DNA from: Oribacterium sp.
GTDB lineage: Bacteria; Bacillota_A; Clostridia; Lachnospirales; Lachnospiraceae
DNA: 5,162 bases
Reading direction: 5' to 3'
Assembly (NCBI GenBank): GCA_017940955.1
Contig: JAGAXP010000189.1
Location: forward strand, 1 to 5,162
The notes beneath the pieces were generated by a model, which did no database searches, was not told the DNA's origin, and saw only the letters and a program-made list of their open reading frames with translations. The position numbers and the translations under genes were made by a program. Positions within the stretch are counted from its first letter, which is position 1. Each line of letters opens with the position of its first letter. This document shows positions 1 to 3,489 of the stretch, in pieces.

Positions 1-20
1 GGAGGTCGGGCTTCCTTTTT
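1..20 (+). terminator. Probable intrinsic terminator of an upstream plus-strand gene (cut by window edge)
   Basis: GGAGG (1-5) can pair with CTTCC (11-15), with one G-U pair and a 5-nt loop, and five T residues follow at 16-20. This is the form of a plus-strand intrinsic terminator. The stem may extend left of the window, so its full strength cannot be judged. It implies a plus-strand gene ending just outside the window and converging on csp. Confidence 0.45.
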
Positions 21-70
21 GACATTAAGCCAAGTATCAGAGATACGTAACGTGCATCTGTAAAATTTAT

Positions 71-115
71 AAAAGTCCTGAAACCCGCTCATAGAGCGGA
101 TCGCAGGACTTTTTT
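71..115 (+). terminator. Two-tier intrinsic terminator hairpin
   Basis: AAAAGTCCTG (71-80) pairs perfectly with CAGGACTTTT (104-113). Inside, CCGCTC (85-90) pairs with GAGCGG (94-99) around an ATA loop. A T-run at 110-115 follows on the plus strand. On the minus strand the same hairpin is followed by TTTTATAAATTTT, so it may stop transcription both ways. It lies between a presumed upstream plus-strand gene and the minus-strand csp gene, as expected of a convergent spacer. Confidence 0.7.
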
Positions 116-317
116 CTTCAAAAAACTGTCAAAGACGGGATTATAAGCGAAGGGTATTTTAATCGCAAGTATAAGTACTTCGTATAGCAGCGCTTAAGTT
201 ATTGCAAAGTAAAAGCGGTACCCATCCGGATACCGCTTTGCTTTTCTGTTTAGTTCTCTGATACTTTTCTTGCAAATAATATATTAATTACAATTAAGGT
301 ACGTGGAAATCTAAAAA
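116..317. other. Non-coding spacer downstream of csp
   Basis: Together with 1-115 this forms a 317-base stretch without a gene. It holds the hairpin at 212-239, described separately. The rest is AT-rich and I recognise no open reading frame, RNA gene or repeat in it. The part at 240-317 would be the 3' untranslated region of the csp transcript. Confidence 0.6.
208..239 (-). terminator. Probable csp terminator (possibly bidirectional)
   Basis: AAAGCGGTA (212-220) and TACCGCTTT (231-239) form a perfect 9-bp stem with a 10-nt loop. Read on the minus strand the stem ends in CGCTTTT followed by ACTTTG, a modest U-rich tail, about 80 nt after the csp stop codon. On the plus strand the stem is followed by GCTTTTCTGTTT, so either direction is possible. 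The outer GCAAAG/CTTTGC arms offer a competing fold. Confidence 0.55.
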
Positions 318-515
318 TTAAAGCTTAACTACGTTTACTGCCTGAGGTCCCTTTGCGCCATCCTGAACGTCGAACTCAACATTCTGTCCCTCTTCAAGTG
401 ACTTGAAGCCATCACCTGTAAGACCTGAATAGTGAACGAAAACGTCCTTGCCTGACTCATCAGAAATGAAACCGTAACCCTTCTGATTGTTGAACCACTT
501 AACTGTACCCTTCAT
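318..515 (-). CDS. csp: Cold-shock protein, CspA family (single CSD domain)
   Basis: A 65-residue protein made of one cold-shock domain, the usual size for Bacillota Csp proteins. These small five-stranded beta-barrel proteins bind single-stranded RNA and DNA in the cytoplasm and act as RNA chaperones. The start MKGTVKWFN is diagnostic. RNP1 is visible as KGYGFI (residues 12-17) and RNP2 as DVFVHYS (24-30), with the nucleic-acid-stacking residues W8, F16, F26 and H28 present. The ATG at 513-515 is chosen over an in-frame upstream TTG because GGAGG lies 8 nt before it and family members begin here. The gene has its own promoter and a short leader with a hairpin, and ends with TAA at 318-320. 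The family is secure, but which csp paralogue this is cannot be told. Confidence 0.97.
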   Translation of the reverse strand: MKGTVKWFNNQKGYGFISDESGKDVFVHYSGLTGDGFKSLEEGQNVEFDVQDGAKGPQAVNVVKL

Positions 516-523
516 TGTGTATA

Positions 524-528
524 CCTCC
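524..528 (-). promoter_or_regulatory. csp ribosome binding site
   Basis: GGAGG on the minus strand, 8 nt before the ATG at 515. It fixes the start at the cold-shock domain and rules out the longer TTG-initiated frame. Confidence 0.9.
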
Positions 529-537
529 ATAAAGTAA

Positions 538-555
538 TGCAGAATGATTTCTGCA
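538..555 (-). promoter_or_regulatory. Stem-loop in the csp leader
   Basis: TGCAGAA (538-544) and TTCTGCA (549-555) form a perfect 7-bp stem with a 4-nt loop. It would lie within the first about 20 nt of the csp transcript, 9 nt upstream of the Shine-Dalgarno sequence. It may stabilise the mRNA 5' end or tune translation with temperature. The structure is seen directly and the role is inferred. Confidence 0.5.
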
Positions 556-564
556 ACGGAATAA

Positions 565-593
565 ATATTAGCATAAACCAAAATCAAGGTCAA
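565..593 (-). promoter_or_regulatory. csp promoter, sigma-A type with extended -10
   Basis: On the minus strand, TTGACC (588-593) matches the -35 consensus at 5 of 6 bases. It is separated by 17 nt from TAATAT (565-570), which is preceded by TGC, an extended -10 element. The predicted start is near 558, giving a leader of about 43 nt. Confidence 0.7.
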
Positions 594-595
594 TC

Positions 596-622
596 AAATG
601 TATACAAACCGGTTATACATTT
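596..622. promoter_or_regulatory. Inverted repeat upstream of the csp promoter (possible operator)
   Basis: AAATGTATA (596-604) and TATACATTT (614-622) are perfect 9-bp arms around a 9-nt spacer containing most of an AACCGGTT palindrome (607-614). The centre is about 50 bp upstream of the predicted csp start, just beyond the -35 box, where an activator or repressor could bind. No regulator family is recognised. Confidence 0.45.
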
Positions 623-652
623 TTGAAGGGTGAAACATAAATAAAAATAATA

Positions 653-755
653 TGAACCCCGGGGACGGAGTCGGTGGTTCATTCGTAAAATGAGCCACGA
701 ACTCTGTCCCCGGGATTAATTAGAAAATGGACCATGAACCCCGTCCCCGGGGTTA
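653..755. repeat. REP-like cluster: three GC-rich units, one inverted and two direct
   Basis: Three related units of about 32 bp share a GTCCCCGGG core and an AATGRRCCAYGAA-like end. Unit 1 (653-686) is on the minus strand; unit 2 (688-719) and unit 3 (724-755) are on the plus strand. Units 2 and 3 agree at 26 of 32 positions. Units 1 and 2 form a large hairpin (658-714): a 14-bp outer arm starting CCCGGGGACGG and a 10-bp inner arm GTGGTTCATT, each with one mismatch that is a G-U pair in plus-strand RNA. The composition differs sharply from the AT-rich flanks. The placement after a gene's stop and the head-to-head pairing resemble REP/BIME elements. Read from hslO, the hairpin is followed by a T-rich tract (637-652), so it may also end the hslO transcript. 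No transposase is present. Confidence 0.75.
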
Positions 756-781
756 GATCCGGGATCATACGTCTTCAGGGG

Positions 782-1798
782 TTATTTTGCTGAATCATAC
801 AGTTCCTGTAGCTCGGCTACAGAAAAACTATAGTGCTTCTCACAGTAATCACAGAAAACATCCTGTGTTTTTTTGTCGGCGATCAGATCCTCAAGCTCCT
901 TCTTTCCCAGGGATATAAGAGCCTTTGATACTTTTTCCCTGCTACAGTTACAATGAAAACGTACAGGAATATGATCGTTGATCTCCAGATCCATATCACC
1001 GAGGATAAACTGAAGCATCTCTTCCGGTGTCATGCCTTCATCAAGCATGGCTGTTACGGACTTGATGTTTGAAAGCTTTTCTTCCAGCTTTGAGATAACA
1101 TCTTCCGTGGCATCCGGCATAAGCTGAAGGATGAAACCGCCGGACTGCTTTACAGTGTTGTTTGTGTTCATAAGAACACCGAGTCCCACTGAAGAAGGTA
1201 TCTGCTCGGATACGGCAAAATAATATGTAAGATCCTCTGCGATCTCTCCGGTTCGGAGATCCACAGAACCGATGTAGGGCTCCTTGAGACCTATATCCTT
1301 AATAACACTGAGCTTTCCTTTTCCGAGAGCCTCTCCCACGTTCAAATGTCCTGCTTTGTTTGGAGGAAGAAGGACATTGGGATTGGAAACAAAGCCTTTT
1401 ACATTGCCCAGATTGTCAGCTGTGGCAGTTAAGCCTTTTATGGGACCGTCGCCCTTTATGGTAAGTGTGAGCACGCTTCTGTCGCCCTTTAAGTCAACAC
1501 CCATCATCAGCGCTGAGCTCATAAGTCTTCCGATGGCTGCTGTACATATAGGGAAGGTGTTGTGGATTTTTCTGCATTCCTCAACCAGATCTCTGGTTGT
1601 ACATGCAAATGCTCGGATCAGTCCATTAGCCGCAGTTGCTCTTACCACATAATCATGACTGTCCTCGATATTTGATTGAGTGAGCCCCGCGGCTTTGAGC
1701 GGTTCAAAAGAATCCGCAGGGGTTCTATCCTGATAAGTGCCGGCGGAAGCATTACCCTCCACACCGGCACTTATGTTTGTCCTGATCTTTTCTGACAT
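782..1798 (-). CDS. hslO: Hsp33 redox-regulated chaperone with N-terminal extension
   Basis: Hsp33 is a cytoplasmic holdase switched on by oxidation together with unfolding: zinc is released, disulfides form and the linker unfolds. The family core starts at about residue 49 (DYVVRATAANGLIRAF) and runs to the C-terminal zinc centre. All four zinc cysteines are present: CNC (C283, C285) and CDYC (C316, C319), with the normal 30-residue gap. At 338 residues it is longer than the usual 290 or so, because about 48 residues of low-hydrophobicity sequence precede the core. The ATG at 1796-1798 is chosen because AGGAG lies 10 nt upstream and no other in-frame start with a ribosome site precedes the core. 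Its ATG overlaps the TAA of the SEC-C gene, indicating translational coupling. It ends with TAA at 782-784, just before the REP-like cluster. Family certain, extension unusual. Confidence 0.96.
   Translation of the reverse strand: MSEKIRTNISAGVEGNASAGTYQDRTPADSFEPLKAAGLTQSNIEDSHDYVVRATAANGLIRAFACTTRDLVEECRKIHNTFPICTAAIGRLMSSALMMGVDLKGDRSVLTLTIKGDGPIKGLTATADNLGNVKGFVSNPNVLLPPNKAGHLNVGEALGKGKLSVIKDIGLKEPYIGSVDLRTGEIAEDLTYYFAVSEQIPSSVGLGVLMNTNNTVKQSGGFILQLMPDATEDVISKLEEKLSNIKSVTAMLDEGMTPEEMLQFILGDMDLEINDHIPVRFHCNCSREKVSKALISLGKKELEDLIADKKTQDVFCDYCEKHYSFSVAELQELYDSAK
1733..1774 (-). repeat. 11-bp inverted repeat inside the 5' end of hslO
   Basis: ATAAGTGCCGG (1733-1743) and CCGGCACTTAT (1764-1774) are perfectly complementary arms around a 20-nt loop. 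In the hslO mRNA the stem starts about 24 nt after the start codon and covers roughly codons 9-22, entirely within the non-conserved extension. The loop carries GGAGG followed closely by an out-of-frame ATG. It may act as an mRNA structure affecting early elongation, or it may be a remnant of an inserted palindromic element. Confidence 0.6.
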
Positions 1799-2352
1799 TA
1801 CTGTTCAGCTCCTGCCATAGCCTTGAGCTCATTTTCCTGGTCTATGCGCATGTGGCACTTCTTGTACTTCTTGCCTGATCCGCAAGGGCACTGATCGTTA
1901 GGGTAGATCTTCCTGCCTTCTCTGCGGATGGTTCCTGAAGCCTTCTGCTTACGGTAAAGCTCATGACGCTTCTCTTCTGTAAGGATAGAATCCCATGCAG
2001 GAAGTCCGTAAAGCCAGCTTGCCTTTGCCTCTACCATGTTGTAGTAAAGCTTCTCAGGGTCGATCTCAATCTTAACCTGAGTGTTCTCATCCATGGTTTC
2101 GATAGGATTGTGATATCCCTTTAAAGACTCGTCGATTCCGTCAAGTACTCCTGTGAAATGGAATACATCGATGCCGAAGTGGTCTGCAAGCTCTTTGACA
2201 GTTCCTTCGTATACATGTGAAGGATCCTTGAGTACTTCCTCATAGAATCCCTTCTCAAGTGCGAAGTACTCCTGCCAGAGTCTTTCCTGGTCAGCCTTTG
2301 AAAGTCCGTTGCCGTAAGCCTGGGTTCTCCAGGTTTCAAGTAATGTTGCCAT
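1798..2352 (-). CDS. SEC-C motif zinc-binding protein of unknown function
   Basis: A 184-residue soluble protein. Residues 1-150 form a mostly charged, probably helical region without a recognised catalytic motif. The C-terminal part holds a SEC-C motif, CPCGSGKKYKKCH, with the putative zinc ligands C155, C157, C166 and H167. This motif is known from the C-terminus of SecA, where it binds zinc and SecB or ribosomes, and from many small proteins of unknown role. The ATG at 2350-2352 has GAGGAG 6 nt upstream. The stop codon TAA shares its last base with the A of the hslO start codon, so the two are made from one mRNA with coupled translation. This suggests, but does not prove, a shared role in proteostasis or metal/redox stress. 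It is not SecA itself: there is no ATPase domain. Confidence 0.9.
   Translation of the reverse strand: MATLLETWRTQAYGNGLSKADQERLWQEYFALEKGFYEEVLKDPSHVYEGTVKELADHFGIDVFHFTGVLDGIDESLKGYHNPIETMDENTQVKIEIDPEKLYYNMVEAKASWLYGLPAWDSILTEEKRHELYRKQKASGTIRREGRKIYPNDQCPCGSGKKYKKCHMRIDQENELKAMAGAEQ
1809..1813 (-). promoter_or_regulatory. hslO ribosome binding site inside the SEC-C gene
   Basis: AGGAG on the minus strand lies within the last codons of the SEC-C gene, 10 nt before the hslO ATG. It supports the long Hsp33 start, including the N-terminal extension, and fits a termination-reinitiation junction (TAATG). Confidence 0.75.
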
Positions 2353-2364
2353 AAAAATCTCCTC

Positions 2365-2379
2365 ACCCTGTCACAGGGT
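2365..2379 (-). promoter_or_regulatory. Small hairpin abutting the SEC-C ribosome binding site
   Basis: ACCCTG (2365-2370) and CAGGGT (2374-2379) form a perfect 6-bp stem with a 3-nt loop, ending directly next to the GAGGAG at 2359-2364. A structure this close could modulate ribosome access. On the plus strand it is followed by TTCCTTTTTT, so it could also stop antisense transcription. Confidence 0.45.
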
Positions 2380-2400
2380 TTCCTTTTTTGATAATGTTTC

Positions 2401-2423
2401 GGTCTGTCATTATACGACAGACC
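2401..2423 (-). promoter_or_regulatory. Perfect palindrome enclosing a -10 box: putative promoter/operator of SEC-C-hslO
   Basis: GGTCTGTC (2401-2408) and GACAGACC (2416-2423) are perfect 8-bp arms. The 7-nt spacer, read on the minus strand, is GTATAAT, so a consensus -10 box (TATAAT, 2409-2414) sits exactly inside. The best -35 (TAGAAT, 17 nt upstream) is poor at 3 of 6, as is common where an activator is needed. The start would be near 2402, about 50 nt before the SEC-C ATG. A dimeric regulator bound here would cover the -10 region. Alternatively the hairpin marks the end of the kduI transcript, but no U-run follows it in that direction. Confidence 0.5.
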
Positions 2424-2443
2424 ACCACACTATTCTACTATAT

Positions 2444-3289
2444 TTATCGCAAATCTGGTGTATAAATATTGTCCATATCATCAAATTCCTGATTTTCTCC
2501 GCCCATAGCCCAGATAAATGTATAATTATGGGTTGCGGAAGCACAATGAATGGACCATGAAGGTGAGATAACAGCATCATAGTTATGCATTACAAGATGT
2601 CTTGTTTCCTGAGGCTCTCCCATGAAGTGGATAACAACCTGATCCTCAGGTACCTCAAAATAGGTATAGATCTCCATACGTCTCTCATGTGTATGAGCAG
2701 GCATGGTGTTCCATACAGAACCCGGTTTAAGTTCTGTCATACCCATGCTGAGCTGGGCTGTCTTAAGTACATCGGGATGGATGAACTGGTTGATGACACG
2801 CTGGTTTGCAAGCTCCGGCTCTCCGCAAGGTCTGTGATTTGCCTCTGCCATGGTAATGAGCTTTGTTTCATAGCTTACATGGGCAGGTGCGGAAACCATG
2901 AAGAATTTAGCCGGCTTTTCAGCATCATCGGAGGAGAAAAGAACTTCCTTTGCTCCCTTTGTGATGTAAAGGCAATCCTTGTAGCCAAGCTTATATTCTG
3001 TACCGTCAACCAGGATCTTTCCGGATCCGCTTCCGATATTGAAGATACCTATCTCACGTCTTTCAAGTATATAGTGTGTTCCAAAATTATGCCAGCAATC
3101 GATGCCTTTGTCCAGAGAAACTGTTTCATGTACAGGCATACATCCGAATGTAACCATACGGTCAACATGGGAGTAAACTGCAACTACTTCGTCCGGCCTG
3201 TAAAGGTCTGTGATCAGAAATTCGTTTCTGAGTTCTTCTGTTGTGTATCTTTTTACATCTCTCTGATTTGCGCTGTATCTTATATCCAT
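2444..3289 (-). CDS. kduI: 5-dehydro-4-deoxy-D-glucuronate isomerase (KduI)
   Basis: KduI converts 5-keto-4-deoxyuronate, released from unsaturated uronates by pectin and polyuronate breakdown, to 2,5-diketo-3-deoxygluconate. KduD and then KDG kinase and aldolase normally follow. The enzyme is a cytoplasmic zinc cupin. The protein has 281 residues (family about 276-280). The metal ligands are visible as H199, H201 and E206 in PAHTHERRMEIY, plus H248 in SIHCAS, matching H196/H198/E203/H245 of the E. coli enzyme with a constant offset of three. The conserved N-terminus MDIRYSANQRDVKRY supports the ATG at 3287-3289, with AGGAGG 6 nt upstream. An in-frame TTG eight codons earlier sits in a poly-T tract and lacks a ribosome site. 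The gene stands alone: no kduD, kdgK or lyase is in the window. Its own promoter with a cre/LacI-like operator suggests sugar control. Confidence 0.97.
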   Translation of the reverse strand: MDIRYSANQRDVKRYTTEELRNEFLITDLYRPDEVVAVYSHVDRMVTFGCMPVHETVSLDKGIDCWHNFGTHYILERREIGIFNIGSGSGKILVDGTEYKLGYKDCLYITKGAKEVLFSSDDAEKPAKFFMVSAPAHVSYETKLITMAEANHRPCGEPELANQRVINQFIHPDVLKTAQLSMGMTELKPGSVWNTMPAHTHERRMEIYTYFEVPEDQVVIHFMGEPQETRHLVMHNYDAVISPSWSIHCASATHNYTFIWAMGGENQEFDDMDNIYTPDLR

Positions 3290-3295
3290 TGATAG

Positions 3296-3301
3296 CCTCC
3301 T
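3296..3301 (-). promoter_or_regulatory. kduI ribosome binding site
   Basis: A full AGGAGG on the minus strand, 6 nt before the ATG and preceded by an 8-T tract (3303-3310). It decides the start at MDIRY and excludes the upstream TTG reading. Confidence 0.9.
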
Positions 3302-3328
3302 GAAAAAAAACAATGCTCTTTTGGTTAT

Positions 3329-3372
3329 AAAAAATGGGTCCGGAGCTCTGCCAAAACAGGACTTCCGAACCC
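3329..3372 (-). terminator. Terminator-like stem-loop at the 5' end of the kduI transcript
   Basis: On the minus strand, GGGTTCGGA (3364-3372) pairs with TCCGGACCC (3336-3344) over 9 bp with one G-U pair, around a 19-nt loop. ATTTTTTA follows (3328-3335). The arms are out of register on the plus strand at the G-U position, so the structure belongs to minus-strand RNA. The predicted transcription start falls at the first G of the stem. It may be an early attenuator, or a 5'-stabilising hairpin. It could also back up the AI-2E terminator upstream. Confidence 0.6.
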
Positions 3373-3378
3373 AAAATC

Positions 3379-3406
3379 ATTATACATAAAAATGGCGGAA
3401 TTGCAA
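3379..3406 (-). promoter_or_regulatory. kduI promoter, sigma-A type
   Basis: On the minus strand a perfect TATAAT (3379-3384) lies 16 nt after TTGCAA (3401-3406, 4 of 6 matches to TTGACA). The predicted start is the G at 3372, about 83 nt before the kduI ATG. Confidence 0.75.
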
Positions 3407-3409
3407 CAC

Positions 3410-3423
3410 TTAAAGCGCTTTCA
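3410..3423. promoter_or_regulatory. cre-like / LacI-family operator upstream of kduI
   Basis: On the minus strand TGAAAGCGCTTTAA fits the catabolite-responsive element consensus TGWAANCGNTNWCA at all but one specified base. Its centre AAAGCGCTTT is a perfect 10-bp palindrome. It sits just upstream of the -35 box, centred about 44 bp before the predicted start. CcpA or a dedicated LacI-family uronate regulator could bind. The position would suit activation or competition with RNA polymerase. Confidence 0.6.
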
Positions 3424-3435
3424 AGGCAATTTAGA

Positions 3436-3445
3436 AAACCGGTTT
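3436..3445. promoter_or_regulatory. Second palindrome, AAACCGGTTT, upstream of kduI
   Basis: A perfect 10-bp palindrome with a CG centre, as many LacI-family operators have, 24 bp upstream of the cre-like site. The 9-mer AAACCGGTT recurs at 606-614 upstream of csp. The function is inferred only; it may be chance. Confidence 0.3.
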
Positions 3446-3457
3446 ATAAAGTGACTG

Positions 3458-3486
3458 AAAAAGAGCCGGAGGGTGCCTCCGGCTCT
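3458..3486 (-). terminator. Intrinsic terminator of the AI-2E family gene
   Basis: AGAGCCGGAGG (3462-3472) and CCTCCGGCTCT (3476-3486) form a perfect, GC-rich 11-bp stem with a 3-nt loop. On the minus strand it is followed directly by TTTTC. It begins 3 nt after the TAG stop codon at 3490-3492. This is a textbook terminator and separates the permease gene from kduI. Confidence 0.93.
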
Positions 3487-3489
3487 ACA

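Noticed and set aside
19..47. Plus-strand promoter with a perfect TTGACA at 19-24
   Set aside because: At proper spacing the -10 candidate (GATACG) matches only 3 of 6 bases, the hexamer overlaps a terminator T-run, and no gene follows on that strand.
516..593. Longer csp reading from an upstream TTG
   Set aside because: It would translate through the promoter and the ribosome site; the cold-shock domain starts at the ATG at 515 with GGAGG before it.
1284..1652. A 122-codon plus-strand frame antisense to hslO
   Set aside because: It overlaps the conserved Hsp33 core in the opposite direction and lacks start signals.
1750..1752. Internal hslO start: GGAGG followed by ATG in the loop of the inverted repeat
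   Set aside because: The ATG is out of frame with Hsp33, only 3 nt from the GGAGG, and opens a frame of roughly 36 codons with no recognisable features.
2365..2390. Plus-strand terminator between SEC-C and kduI
   Set aside because: The hairpin and T-rich tail exist, but no plus-strand gene precedes it; a leader hairpin next to the SEC-C ribosome site is the simpler reading.
2585..3292. A 235-codon plus-strand open frame antisense to kduI
   Set aside because: It mirrors a clearly recognised KduI with intact metal ligands and has no ribosome site; the translation shows no family features. It is a codon-bias shadow.
3290..3313. Longer KduI reading from a TTG in the poly-T tract
   Set aside because: It overlaps the AGGAGG that serves the ATG at 3289; the added residues MFFFRRLS are a poly-T artefact absent from the family.
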